A DNA stretch of 64,000 nucleotides from Osedax fenrisi (taxonomy: Eukaryota > Annelida > Polychaeta > Sabellida > Siboglinidae): positions 26,540,944 through 26,604,943 of the forward strand of contig OZ025243.1 of the NCBI GenBank assembly GCA_964019155.1, written 5' to 3'. Every line of letters begins with the position of its first letter. Within the stretch, counting starts at the first letter, position 1. The translations under genes were made by a program, and so were the position numbers. Below are positions 43,617 through 55,944 of the stretch, in pieces. The notes beneath the pieces were generated by a model, which was not told where the DNA came from, made no database searches, and saw nothing but the letters and a program-made list of their open reading frames with translations.

Positions 43617-44112
43617 GCATATATGCATATATATAATAATATTATATAATTTTCAAATAATATTAATATTTAATAATATTTGATAACTTACACATATATA
43701 TTTAATCTTATCAACTCTCAATAGTATTACTATAGTATTCCCAAATGGCTTTGGTATTACTATATTTACTTTCTGCTTACACATAAACGAACTTTATTAG
43801 AGAAGGAGTTAGCGTGGAATGTAGAGGATATCAAGATTGCAAGGAATGTGCAAATAATTATACTTAACTTAACTTAAATTAAATTAACTGTATATATTTA
43901 GCATATATATAATATATGTCTATTATTAGTATTTTAAATATGAATTATTAAAAAGTTATATCATATTTTGTATCCGCAGCAATATATATCATATATATAG
44001 TATACATGTATACATGTACAATACGGTGTTACTGCTAGTTCTAATGTTGAAAACTGTCCCTATATAAGTATACACGTTAAACATTAGGGTACAACGACTG
44101 CCTTTTTAGGGG
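42832..44112. other. No gene; AT-rich
   Basis: Nothing supportable; TA tracts at 43480-43510 and 43575-43608. Confidence 0.5.
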
Positions 44113-44148
44113 GTAAGTAGTAGGGATCTAAATTTTAAAATCTTTCAA

Positions 44149-44195
44149 ATCGAGTTTCAAATCGAGTCAAATCGAGTCAAATCGAGTCACATCAT
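44149..44195 (+). repeat. Subterminal (TCAAATCGAG) repeats
   Basis: TTTCAAATCGAGT occurs about four times within 50 bp of the left end; the right end has two copies of a related GATTTGAAAGTCTTCGAA (55819 and 55880 regions). Subterminal repeats of this kind bind transposase in hAT elements; that function is inferred. Confidence 0.6.
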
Positions 44196-44694
44196 TTTCA
44201 AACATTTATATAAATTATTATTTCAAATCTTAAATCTAATTTTGGAGTCAATTCGAGTCACACCTATTTTCAAACATTTTTATGGATTAAATTCACTATT
44301 TATCATAGTATTGTAACCACATTATATGTAATTTATATACTTATAAATTATATAAGTCATTATTTATTTGTATATATAATAGGAATATATTTAATAAGTT
44401 CGATTAATACTATACGTTGGAATAAACTCGAAAAAAAGGAGCATTTATACTATCGGAGTGACAGATTATTAAGCTAGATTTAGTGCGGCGGGCGGTTGCT
44501 CGCGGCGCCCACCGCATGACATTTAAATTAGTGAACAAACATGTATTAATAGATAATAGATAAGGGCGTAAGTAGCTAATTGCGTATCCTAAATTATTAT
44601 TATATAATACTCATGATTCGATTTTATATGATACATTGGATGGCATACAGTGTATGATACACTCTCAATATATAACTATATGTAGAGAAATAGG

Positions 44695-45030
44695 TACACT
44701 TATTAACTATTTTGAGGTAGGTATACCTATAGGCAGTCAGGTATGTAGGACCTACATATATATATATACATTGGGAAAATAGGTAGGTATGTATATAGGT
44801 AGAAAGATGGATAGGTAGGTTTTAGGTAGATAGGTGGGTAGTCAGGCAGGTATGTATGTAGGTAGGCATATGGATGGGTGGGTAGATAGGAGGTAGGTAG
44901 GTGGGTGATAGGTTAGTTATGTAGGCAAGTATGTTGGTAGGTAGTCATGAAGGTAGATATATATATGGGTGGGTAGTTAGGTGGGTGGGTGGATAGGTAG
45001 ATAGATAGTTAGGTGGGTGGTAGGGTACAC
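44695..45030 (+). repeat. GGTA-rich degenerate satellite, left block
   Basis: A run of GGTAGGTA, GGTGGGTAG, AGGTAGATAGG and similar tetramer-based words without a clean period. A similar block lies at 55265-55675 on the same strand near the other end of the host element. Confidence 0.85.
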
Positions 45031-45047
45031 TGTTAAAAATAATGGTA

Positions 45048-45330
45048 CTTTATTGAGCTATAAAATGTGGAATACCCTTAAAAATGTCAAATACCATTAA
45101 ATATAAACAATATATTTTACGATGGTATTTAAATTTTCAGAGTGTGGAATACCTCTAGTTTAATGGTATTTATATTTTTATAATGTGGAATACCCTTAAA
45201 AATGTCAAATACCATTAAATATAAACAATATATTATATGATGGTATTTAAATTGTCAGTGTGTGGAATACCTCTAGTTTAATGGTATTTATATTTGTATT
45301 GTGTGGAATACCTCTAGTTTTATGTGAATT
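45048..45330. repeat. GGTATT/AATACC minisatellite, left block
   Basis: Two units of about 118 bp, each with TGTCAAATACCATTAAATAT, ATGGTATTTAAATT and GTGTGGAATACCTCTAGTTT. The words are partly palindromic. A related 43-bp-unit array is at 54840-55150. Confidence 0.8.
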
Positions 45331-45632
45331 ACCCACACCTATATGATTATCACAAATCTGCTACCTATACTTATACAAAACATATATAAGTATTATTTAA
45401 ACTATAATGTTAACTTAAATATAATATGGTCGACAATTAATTTGAAGTAATCGCACATTTTATGAGTTATGAAAGATGTAAACCTAGAAAGGATTAGAAT
45501 GTAATGATAAAATGCTACAAAATAATCAATACCTAATTTTATTATTATTTAATTTATCATAGTAAGATCCCAAGGAACCAAAAGTGGATTATATTTATAT
45601 ACAAATGGTTGCATACTATAGTGCAATGGCAA

Positions 45633-45840
45633 CCAATAGTTGCGTATAATAGTGCGTGGAAACCATAGTTCCTAATAGTAGTGCAAAATATCCATATGGC
45701 AACTAATATATATCATATATCATATTTTTTAGTACCAATAGTTGCGTATAATAGTGCCTGGAAACTATAGTTCCTAATAGTGGTGCAACATATTCATATG
45801 GCAACTAATATATATCATATATCATATTTTTAAGTATCTA
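45633..45840 (+). repeat. Tandem duplication, about 100-bp unit
   Basis: CCAATAGTTGCGTATAATAG, AACTAATATATATCATATAT and intervening sequence occur twice in a row with few changes. No gene. Confidence 0.8.
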
Positions 45841-45964
45841 TGCTACATATCATAGAGTTAGAGAGAATATCCCTTTATCTATGCTACAGATGTATAATTA
45901 ATTTATAATATATAACTATATATATAATATTATAAATGCTACTTAGTTATTAGTTATATATATA

Positions 45965-48900
45965 TATATATATACTTACTTACTTAGTTACTTAGTCCCG
46001 TGACGTCGCCATCGTAGGGGGAACACATGATAATGAATAGCACAACTTTCTCCATTTCGAACGATCTTTTGCAATATCTAAAAGTTGCCTAAGAGAAAGA
46101 TGGGAAAATTCGAATATATCATTCATCCAATTTCTTTTAGGTCTTCCTCTTTTCCTCTCACCTTCGACATATCCATGAAGAATAGTATTAGCTAACGAAT
46201 CGTGACGAGTTATATGTCCGAATTTGGTCATTTTTCTTCTCATGATAATATCCAGAAGTGGTACATATGGGCCGACTTTTTTATTAATTTCATTGCTTAC
46301 AAATATATTAGTTTTTCTTTGTTTATAGCTAATATTTAAAAGTCGTCTGTGTGATTTTGATTCGAAACTACGTATCTTCTTTTTAGATTCTTATAGTAAG
46401 GTCCAGCTTTCGCATCCGTACAACAATGTTGAAATAACTAGAGAGATGTAGAGTCTGTATTTAAGTTTGAAATCAATTTCTCCACTACGCCAGATCTTCT
46501 CCAATTTCACAAGGGCTGTAACTGCTGTCGCTAGTCTTATTTGGATTTCTTTCTTTGAATTTCCGGTGTCGGTTAGCATTGCTCCCAGATATTTGAAATT
46601 TTGAACATTTTCAAGTTGTTTGCCGTACATAGTGATCACAGGTGGTGTTGAATGATCTCCATTTACAAGAATTTTACTTTTTTCATGGTTGATTTCCATA
46701 CCGTATGATGTCGAAGCTTTTTCTAGAGAATCTGTGAGGGATTGCAACTCACTTTCTGAACCAGCGATGAGATCTATATCATCAGCGAATCTTAAGTTGT
46801 TGATTTTTCTTCCTCCTATTGCTATACTTGACGATTGATCTACTAGAGAGTCTTGCATTATTTTTTCTAGAAATATATTGAATAGAACTGGCGATAGTAA
46901 GCAGCCTTGTCTAACTCCTACTGTCGTATCGAACTTAGTTCCTATCTGGTTGTTCAATAGTACTGCGCTTTTTGCTGATTCGTAGAGTGACTTTATGATT
47001 TTTACCAAGTCGTTGTCTATCCCAAATTCAGACATCACATTCCACAAACCATCATGCCATACTCTATCGAAGGCTTTCTTGAAATCGATGAAATTGTGGT
47101 AGACTTGTCGTTGATGATCCATATGTTTTTCCATTAATATTCTGCAATTCAAAATTTGTTCTGTTGTACTGCGATCCTTTCTAAAACCTGCTTGTTCATC
47201 AGCCAGAATATCTTCTGCTTGTGGTGTTAAGCGATTCAGTATGATCCGTAATACAATTTTGCTCGTGTGACTGATCAGACTTATAGTACGATAGTTTGAA
47301 CATTTTTTGAGATCGCCTTTCTTTGGAATAGGTATAATTAAAGAAGTCGTCCATGCTTCAGGCCATTGGTTTGTAGACCAGATTTTCTGACATAGCTTGG
47401 TAAGTATATCGTATAGTGCCTCACCTCCTCCTTTGATAAGTTCACCTGGCACATTATCAATACCTGGTGACTTACCATTTTGCAAGGTTCTTATGGCATT
47501 GATTACTTCTTCTTTTAATATGGGTAATGGTTGTTCTTCATTTTCTTCTCGAGTATTATGTAACTTAGATTGATCAGTTTTAATTGGGTAGTTATATAAA
47601 TCTCTGCAATATTCCGTCCATCTTTCTAATCTTGCACTATCATATTCTATTGGAACTCCGTTAGCATCTTCAATATTTGACATTTTCCTGTCTATAGAGT
47701 TAGTGATTGCTTTTATCGTGTTATACGCTCTCTTGCTATGAACACCTCTTTTTAGGTCGTGGTCAATTGAATTACATTGGGATTTAAGCCAATCTTCTTT
47801 TTTCTCTTTCATACTTCTTCTAATAAGGTTGTGGACTCGTTTATATTCTTCTGCATGTTCAGTACTCTGATGTTTGGTTGATTTTAGACTTCTTCTTTTA
47901 TCACATAGCGTTAAAATCTCATCAGTTATCCAAGGTTGCTTTTTTATTCTGTATTTTCCTAGAACATTTTCTGATGTACTTGTTAATGACTGTGAAATTT
48001 GCGTATATGCATTGTCAGTTGATATTTCATTAATATTGATGTCTGATAGCTTCGATTTCAAATCTTCTTTGTACTGTAGGCTTATAGTTGCATTATTCAA
48101 TTTTTCTAGATCATATCGTATTCTATTGCTTTTCTTCATTTTTTGTGATCGTAGTTTCAGTCTCATGTTACAGAGAACAAGGTCGTGGTCACTGTTTATT
48201 ACAGCTCCAGGGTATGTTCTAGTTGAGGACATGTGTATACTTGATTTGAATCTCAATGGTGCTAGAATATAATCAATTTGGTTATGGGTACGACCATTTG
48301 GCGAGTGCCACGTAGCTTTTCTTGAATCTTTTTGCGGGTGAAGTGTGTTAGAAAGTGTAAAATTATGTTTGGTAGCAAATTCGAGAAGTCTGATGCCTCT
48401 TGGGTTTGTTTTCCCGAGCGCAAATTTTCCTACAGCATTACTCCAATCTTTATTTGCATCACCTACTATTGCGTTCCAATCACCTTGTATAATCAGTAAG
48501 TCTTTTTTATGTACCGCTGCCATTGTTTGTTCTATATCTTCATAAAAAACTTCGATATCTTCGTCATTATAATCGCTTGTAGGAGCATAAATCTGAATGA
48601 TAGTCATATTTACTGGCTGTGAAGCTAATCTTATTGATATAATTCTGCTGGAAACTGTGCTGTAATTGAGGATCGATGTGGTAAGCTCTTTTCTAACGAT
48701 AAAAGCTACTCCTTGTTGATGGTATTTTTCTTGTCCACTATAGACAATTTTATGACCTTCGTCTGTTATTACTTCACCAGAGTTTTTCCATCGTGTCTCA
48801 GCAAGTCCAATAATATCCCATCTATAGCGATCAAGTTCTCTCGTTAGTTCTTGGATTTTTCCTACTCCGTTAAGCGTACGAACATTACATGTTCCTATCG

Positions 48901-49290
48901 TTGTAATATTCGTTGCTAGTTGTATTCTTCGTTTATTAATTGTCTTTGTCGTTCGTTGTGTTGTTTTATGTTGTGTTGTTAATATATTATTCAATCCAGT
49001 AGTCGATTTATCACATCCATCCTGGGATTTACCGATGGGATGCGCGGGCGTTGTTATTCCGGGGCTCGGCCGATCCGGCATTGAATGTTTTATATTTGTA
49101 ATTGTCATGTGTTCTTACTCCAGGCATTAAGAGTCTAGCGGTGCCTGTCTCTTCTCCAGACTATTCGTATCAGCGTAACTATGGTTTATGATAGATTGGC
49201 TATACGATGTGCACTTGACCGTTGAGATATTAAATCTTCATCCGCTCTTAACCGTTGGTTAACTAGTAACTCTTCCGCTCGAATACAATA
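45965..49290 (-). mobile_element. Near-intact LINE (endonuclease-RT) inside the hAT-like element
   Basis: A minus-strand non-LTR element with a 5' UTR (about 49109-49290), one long ORF broken by a single stop, and a 3' end with (AAGT)n at about 45965-45990 joining a TA tract. It is younger than the surrounding element, which it interrupts. It differs from the LINEs at 1-2960 and 16278-25540. Confidence 0.85.
45992..49108 (-). pseudogene. LINE ORF2: APE endonuclease and reverse transcriptase, one nonsense codon
   Basis: About 1039 codons in one phase, with TAA at 46391-46393 after residue 905. Endonuclease: IGTCNVRTLNGVGKIQEL (about 71-88), IIGLAETRW (catalytic E), IYAPTSDYN, IIQGDWNAIVGD (D and N), NQIDYILA and SDHDLVL (catalytic D-H). 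RT: FRKDRSTTEQIL, FIDFKKAFDRVWHDGL, GVRQGCLLSPVLFN and FADD (774-777). The distal part carries RRKMTKFGHITRHDSLA and GERKRGRPKRNWMNDI, the C-terminal block of many such LINEs. All catalytic residues are present and the stop is the only break seen, so inactivation is recent. The protein type is often annotated in databases as craniofacial-development-protein-2-like; clade uncertain. Confidence 0.85.
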
Positions 49291-49391
49291 TATTCTAACT
49301 TCATATATTATATAATACATGTATAATATATATACATAATATATATTAAATTATATATAATATTATATAAATATATATTTATAGGAACTGC

Positions 49392-49429
<38 letters not shown>

Positions 49430-49443
49430 GAAGTTCCTATAAA

Positions 49444-49498
<55 letters not shown>

Positions 49499-50930
49499 CA
49501 TGTATTATACATATGTGCATAGAGCTAGAGATTCTCTCTATATCTATGAGCCATAGATTTGTATTTTACATATAGGTAAACTATACAAATATGAGCTGTT
49601 AAAATGTGAGAGAAATATACTAAAAATTGATATATATTGATGATATATCTATATAATATAATACAAAATAATATATATTATCATAATATACTAACAATAT
49701 TTTGTTAAATCTTATTAATATATCAAAATAATAGATTTATATACAACAAATACTCCAGAAGTAATCCATAAATAATCCAGAAGTAGTGTTTATAGAGTAT
49801 TACTTATATATATAGTGATGATATATCTATATGATATAATACAAAATAATATATATTATCATAATATACTTAACATATTATTTTAAATCTTATTTATCTT
49901 TAATACATCAACAAAATGGATTTATATACAACAAAATAATTTCTACTTCTAGATTACTTCTGGATTTTTGGAATACTTCTGGATATTAGTATATCCCATA
50001 ATTATTGATTATCACTCACATGTCAATTTTTGTATTTAATATATAATTTATTAAAATATTTCTTTTATTGATCCAGATATATCAGAAAGTAAGTATTATT
50101 ATATACCGATAGTTTGTTATTTATTTTATATTAATCCTTTTTATTTGTTTTTATTTAAAAATACGTATTATATACGTTATAAAGTTGATAAACTATATTT
50201 TTTAAATATTGTTTTATTAACATATTTTTTTATTATTAATTATTTTAATTATAAAAACTATATTTATATTTCATTTATAAGTTAATATCATATTAAATAT
50301 GAAGTTTATGTATGTTTAATTATGAAAACTCTATTTATATTTCATTTATATGTTAATATGAAGTTTATTTATGTAAAATATTACAAATATATAGATAAAT
50401 AAATTTTTTCTATTAATACAAAATATAAATATTAATCTTTTAAAAAATGATTAATTTGTACTTTACTTTATTAAATATAATCAGAATTTTTGAATAATAT
50501 ATGTATATTAATTTATTTTTAATATTTGATTACAATTTAAGTAAATAAAGGTAGTGTTCCAATGTTATATTAATTTGTAATATATTTAATATATCATTTA
50601 ATATAATATTAAAAAGGCTGAATATATAATATCATATTATTAACTTCACTTGATTGTATTGTATTATATGTATAGATTTCCGCCGATCGTAAAGTTAAAT
50701 GTATATGCTAAACTACAATACAATCAAATTAACTTTCGATAGAAGGACATAAATGTCCGTCGAATTTTTTAGTTGATCGTAAAGTTCATTTGATCCAAAT
50801 AGTCTAATAAAATACGATTATACTATTGAAAAAGTATACATTTACAATATGTTTAATTATAATGGGTGATGAATCGTCACTATTGATTAATCACCCATTC
50901 ATCACTAGCAGTCCATATATTTTCGCTTTT
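49291..50930. other. No gene; palindromes and a tandem duplication
   Basis: At 49383-49441 AGGAACT...AGTTCCT arms flank a TA core. About 49630-49770 and 49805-49945 are two diverged copies of one unit (GATATATCTATATAATATAA, TTTATATACAACAAA, CCAGAAGTA/TACTTCTGG). At 50645-50735 TTGATTGTATTGTA and TACAATACAATCAA form an inverted pair. No coding sequence. Confidence 0.5.
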
Positions 50931-51640
50931 GAGATAACAACTACGTTAGCTAATATTTATACTTTATATTTATAACTATTTCTATTATATATTTCATTTA
51001 TACATTTGCTTAAATAAGAAATACATCAATCAACAACAGTCCAAAATATACAGTGATGTGACACCTCCGAGATTAATACAGCAGTCCGTAACCGCTTCTG
51101 TGATTCCACATTATAGATGAAAAATCTACCATGACGTTTCAGTTGAGATGAAAATAATGTTAGCAAATATATATATATATTTTTAACTATATATTTTATT
51201 AAATAAAAAATCAATACATCAACAGCAGTCTGGGATAATCAATGATGGGGTGATTTAGAGATGACAACATCAGTCCGTGACCTTTCACTTGAGATGAAAA
51301 TAATGTTAGCAAATATATATATACTTTTAACTATATATTTTATTAAATAAAAATCAATACATCAACAGCAGTCTGTGATAATCAATGACGGGGTGACTTA
51401 GAGATGACAACATCAGTCCGTGACCTTTCACTTGAGATGAAAATAACGTTAGCAAATATTTATACTTTCAACTATTTATTTTATTAAATAAAAAATAAAT
51501 ACATCAACACCAGTCTGTGATAATCAATAATGGGGTGACTTAGAGATGACAACATCAGTTCATGACCTTTCTCTTGAGATGAAAATAACGTTAGCAAATA
51601 TTTATACTTTTAACTATATATTTGCTATATATGTTATATT
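50930..51640 (+). repeat. About 127-bp tandem repeat, five units
   Basis: Units contain AATACATCAACAGCAGTCTG, GATAATCAATGA, GGGGTGACTTAGAGATGACA, ACATCAGTCCGTGACC and GAGATGAAAATAACGTTAGC followed by a TA/T-rich stretch. The first two units are diverged, the last three very similar. Confidence 0.85.
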
Positions 51641-51689
51641 TGCTTAAATAACAAAATATATATTTATATATATCTACCCCTGCATCTAT

Positions 51690-54115
51690 ATCTAGATATT
51701 TACTTATAAATTCATCTGTAGCTAGCTTAATACTTATAAATTAATATGTATCTAGTTTAGTACTTATATATTCATATGTATCTAATTATTTACTTATATG
51801 TTCATCTGTATCTAGCTTAGTACTTATATGTTCATCAGTATCTAGCTTAGTACTTATATGTTCATCAGTAATTAGCTATTCACTTATATGTTTATCTGTA
51901 TCTAGCTATTTACTTATATGTTCATATGTATCTAGCTTATTACTTATATATTTATCTGTATCTAGCTATTTACTTATATATTCATTTGTATCTAGCTATT
52001 TACTTATATATTCATATGTATCTAGCTATTTACTTATATGTTCATCTGTATCTAGCTTAGTACTTATATGTTCATCTGTATCTAGCTATTTACTTATATA
52101 TTTATATGTATCTAGCTTAGTACTTATATGTTTATCTGTATCTAGCTATTTACTTATCTATTCATTTGTATCTAGCTATTTACTTATATATTCATATGTA
52201 TCTAGCTTAGTACTTATATGTTCATCTGTATCTAGCTTAGTACTTATATGTTCATCAGTATCTAGCTATTCACTTATATGTTTATCTGTATCTAGCTATT
52301 TACTTATATATTCATTTGTATCTAGCTATTTACTTATATATTCATATGTATCTAGCTATTTACTTATATGTTCATCTGTATCTAGCTTAGTACTTATATG
52401 TTCATCTGTATCTAGCTATTTACTTATATATTTATATGTATCTAGCTTATTACTTATATATTTATCTGTATCTAGCTATTTACTTATGTGTTCATCTGTA
52501 TCTAGCTTAGTACTTATATGTTTATCTGTATCTAGCTATTTACTTATATATTCATTTGTATCTAGCTATTTACTTATATATTCATATGTATCTAGCTATT
52601 TACTTATATGTTCATCTGTATCTAGCTTAGTACTTATATGTTCATCAGTATCTAGCTTAGTACTTATATGTTCATCAATATCTAGCTTAGTACTTATATG
52701 TTCATCAGTATCTAGCTATTCACTTATATGTTTATCTGTATCTAGCTATTTACTTATATATTCATTTGTATCTAGCTATTTACTTATATATTCATATGTA
52801 TCTAGCTATTTACTTATATGTTCATCTGTATCTAGCTTAGTACTTATATGTTCATCTGTATCTAGCTATTTACTTATATATTTATATGTATCTAGCTTAT
52901 TACTTATATATTTATCTGTATCTAGCTATTTACTTATATGTTCATCTGTATCTAGCTTAGTACTTATATGTTCATCTGTATCTAGCTATTTACTTATATA
53001 TTTATATGTATCTAGCTTAATACTTATATATTCATATGTATCTAATTATTTACTTATATGTGCATCTGTATCTAGCTTAGTACTTATATGTTCATCTGTA
53101 TCTAGCTTAGTACTTATATGTTCATTAGTATCTAGCTTAGTACTTATATATTTATATGTATCTAGCTTAGTACTTATATATTTATCTGTATCTAACTATT
53201 TACTTATACGTTCATCAGTATCTAGCTATTCACTTATATGTTTATCTGTATCTAGCTATTTACTTATATGTTCATATGTATCTAGCTTATTACTTATATA
53301 TTTATCTGTATCTATCTATTTACTTATATATTCATTTGTATCTAGCTATTTACTTATATATTCATATGTATCTAGCTATTTACTTATATGTTCATCTGTA
53401 TCTAGCTTAGTACTTATATGTTCATCTGTATCTAGCTATTTACTTATATATTTATATGTATCTAGCTTATTACTTATATATTTATCTATATCTATCTATT
53501 TACTTATATATGCATATGTATCTAGCTTAGTACTTATATATTTATCTGTATCTAGCTATTTACTTATATATTCATATGTATCTAGCTATTTACTTATATG
53601 TTCATCTGTATCTAGCTTAGTACTTATATGTTCATCTGTATCTAGCTATTTACTTATATATTTATATGTATCTAGCTTATTACTTATATATTTATCTGTA
53701 TCTAGCTATTTACTTATATATGCATATGTATCTAGCTTAGTACTTATATATTTATCTGTATCTAGCTATTTACTTATATATTCATTTGTATCTAGCTATT
53801 TACTTATATATTCATATGTATCTAGCTATTTACTTATATGTTCATCTGTATCTAGCTTAGTACTTATATTTTCATATGTATCTAGCTATTTACTTATATG
53901 TTCATCTGTATCTAGCTTAGTACTTATATGTTCATCTGTATCTAGTTATTTACTTATATATTTATATGTATCTAGCTTAGTACTTATATGTTCATCTGTA
54001 TCTAGTTATTTACTTATATATGCATATGTATCTAGCTTAGTACTTATATGTTCATCTGTATCTAGCTATTTACTTATATATGTATATGTATCTAGATTAG
54101 TACTTATAATTTATA
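51690..54115 (+). repeat. 30-bp satellite, about 80 units, no indels
   Basis: The unit TCTAGCTATTTACTTATATA followed by TTCATNTGTA and its variant TCTAGCTTAGTACTTATATG keep an exact 30-bp register through the whole array; I saw substitutions but no insertion or deletion. Blocks of about eight to ten units recur as a higher-order pattern. Because 30 is a multiple of three, one frame is free of stops from 51745 to 54129 (first ATG 52486), encoding decamers such as SSYLLIYSFV. No other frame stays open. A satellite is more likely than a gene, but translation is not excluded. Confidence 0.9.
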
Positions 54116-54307
54116 AGGTTATAATTTAATATTAATATTTATTTATCACCACTTTAATTTACAATTTTAATATATTTATTATTATAATTTGTCTTATATT
54201 TATACTTTTTATAAACTATAATATTTTTATATTTTATTTTATAATATTGTTTACTATTATTAAGTAATATATATATATATATACAATTACTAATTATTTT
54301 ATCCATT

Positions 54308-54505
54308 ATGAATATTAATTGTCAATTTTGTAATCTAACATTTATATTAAATAAAAATGTACATTTTAATTATCTTAAACATGTGCGTTTGTCGCATAAC
54401 GATACTAATCTGAATATAAACTGTATAATACAAGGTTGTTTATATTCATCAAATAATATTACTAATTACAGTAGACATTTATCCAGAAATCATGTATATA
54501 ATTAA
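54308..54505 (+). CDS. Small C2H2-type double zinc-finger protein
   Basis: 65 codons. First finger: C-x2-C (CQFC), hydrophobic LTFIL, then H-x5-H (KHVRLSH). Second: C-x4-C (CIIQGC) then H-x3-4-H within SRHLSRNH. A pair of this form, with an SRHLSRNH-like end, occurs at the N-terminus of some larger transposon-related proteins of aquatic animals (family knowledge, not verified here). It is the only non-LINE coding piece I see inside the hAT-like element, so it may be the first exon of the element's own gene. A possible downstream exon begins after CCCAACAG at about 54640. Confidence 0.5.
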   Translation: MNINCQFCNLTFILNKNVHFNYLKHVRLSHNDTNLNINCIIQGCLYSSNNITNYSRHLSRNHVYN

Positions 54506-54839
54506 TATAATGATTATTATTATTAATTATAAAATAATCCTCAATGAAATTTAATAATGTTGTAGAGTATTCTTATTTAAATTTAAAATAAACGTTGTAT
54601 AATAATCTTTTTATATATTCAAAAATCTATTATCCCAACAGATCCATGCCAATCTACTAAAGAGTTCACTGCCGTTTCGAGCTGCTAAAGTTGTACTAAT
54701 TCTGTAAATCAATAATTTTGTTTTTAATAAACTGTAAAAACATCTTTACTTTCTTGACTATATTCTTTACATTTTTTGTGTCTTTTATCTATACCAAATA
54801 AACTTCTGTGTATATGTACAATTACCATTATAATGCCCC

Positions 54840-55150
54840 TGTAATTTGAAGGTATAGAGAATATATTTTGTGTAATACCATTATAATTTGATGGTAGTTA
54901 AGATTCTATTCTGTGTAATACCCATATAATTTGAAGGTATAGAGATTCTATTTTGTGTAATACCCTTGTAATTTGAAGGTATTTCAGATTCTATTCTGTG
55001 TAATACCCTTGTAATTTGAAGGTATTTCAGATTCTATTCTGTGTAATACCCTTAAAATTTGAAGGTATTTCAGATTCTATTCTGTGTAATACCCTTATAA
55101 TTTGAAGGTATTTTAGATTCTATTCTGTGTAATACCCTGTAATTAAAATG
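54840..55150 (+). repeat. 43-bp GGTATT/AATACC minisatellite, right block
   Basis: About seven units of TAATACCCTTGTAATTTGAA plus GGTATTTCAGATTCTATTCT. It shares the AATACC/GGTATT words of the block at 45048 and sits mirror-wise near the other end of the element. Confidence 0.85.
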
Positions 55151-55264
55151 TCAATGTCTGGAGGTACTTGATAAACTAGAGTGCATGATACCTCTCTAGA
55201 GGTACTAATACACGATCATCTGGAATACCCTTACAGAGCATTGTGGAATACCTCCAATTTCTAA

Positions 55265-55675
55265 CACTATAGTGTATGCATATAGGCAAGTAGGTAGTCA
55301 GGAAGATAGTTAGGTATATGAGTGGGTGGGTAGGTATATAGGTGTAGTCAGTAAGGTAGATAGATATATGGGTGGGTGGGATGGTAAAATGGCAAGTAGG
55401 TTGGTAGTAGGGTATGCATATAGGCAAGTAGGTGGATGGGTAGGTAGTCAGGTAGGTATATGTATGGGTGGGTAGTTAGGTGGGTTGATGGATAGGTAGA
55501 TATGTGAGTAGGTATATATATAGGTGGGTTGTTGGGTAGGGTATGTATGTAGGCAAGTAGGTGGGTGGGTAGGTAGTCATGAATATACTTAGGTTGGTAA
55601 GTAGGTAGGTATATAGGTGGGTAAGTAGGTATTCATGTAGATATGTAGCTATAGTAGGTATGTATGTAGGAAATC
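55265..55675 (+). repeat. GGTA-rich degenerate satellite, right block
   Basis: GGCAAGTAGGTGGGTGGGTA, GTAGTCAGGTAGGTATATG and similar words. It has the same strand sense as the 44695 block although its position is mirrored. Confidence 0.85.
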
Positions 55676-55944
55676 TTCAATGGAATTTGTTTAGCTTTAC
55701 TATGCTCTCACATTATACTTTGTTTGTAGAAATAAAGGGGATCAACTGTATATTAGATGATGGGAAGTTTTTACTATCAATAAATTCAATAATTTATATG
55801 ACAAACATTTTTTTATGATTTGAAAGTCTTCGAATACATGACTTGGTAGAGATTTGATGTCTCCAAACATTTTTTTAGTGATTTGAAAGTCTTCGAAGCC
55901 AAGCAAAGATTTGAATTTTTAGATCCCTAGTAAGTAGTGTCCTA

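Larger units (their letters stand above)
44121..55929. mobile_element. 11.8-kb hAT-like composite element
   Basis: The ends are inverted: TAGGGATCTAAATTTTAAAA (44121) against the complement of the right end, TAGGGATCTAAAAATTCAAA, 22 of 25 matching. The same 8-bp sequence GTAAGTAG lies immediately outside both ends (44113-44120, 55930-55937). An 8-bp duplication of the form nTnnnnAn and ends starting YAGGG are hallmarks of hAT elements. Inside are subterminal satellites at both ends, a nested LINE, satellite arrays and a zinc-finger ORF; no hAT transposase was found, so it is probably non-autonomous. Without the LINE it is still about 8.5 kb, very large for a hAT derivative. Confidence 0.7.

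Noticed and set aside
52486..54129. 547-codon gene in the 30-bp array
   Set aside because: Kept as a repeat: extreme hydrophobic decamers, no termini of different composition, and the array extends 0.8 kb upstream of the first ATG. Reported as a finding.
44695..55675. The two GGTA blocks as arms of one long inverted repeat
   Set aside because: Both read GGTA on the plus strand, so they are in direct orientation; only their positions are mirrored.
44121..55929. CRISPR array or bacterial satellite system
   Set aside because: The 30-bp repeat has no spacers, and the context is eukaryotic retroelements and hAT-type ends.
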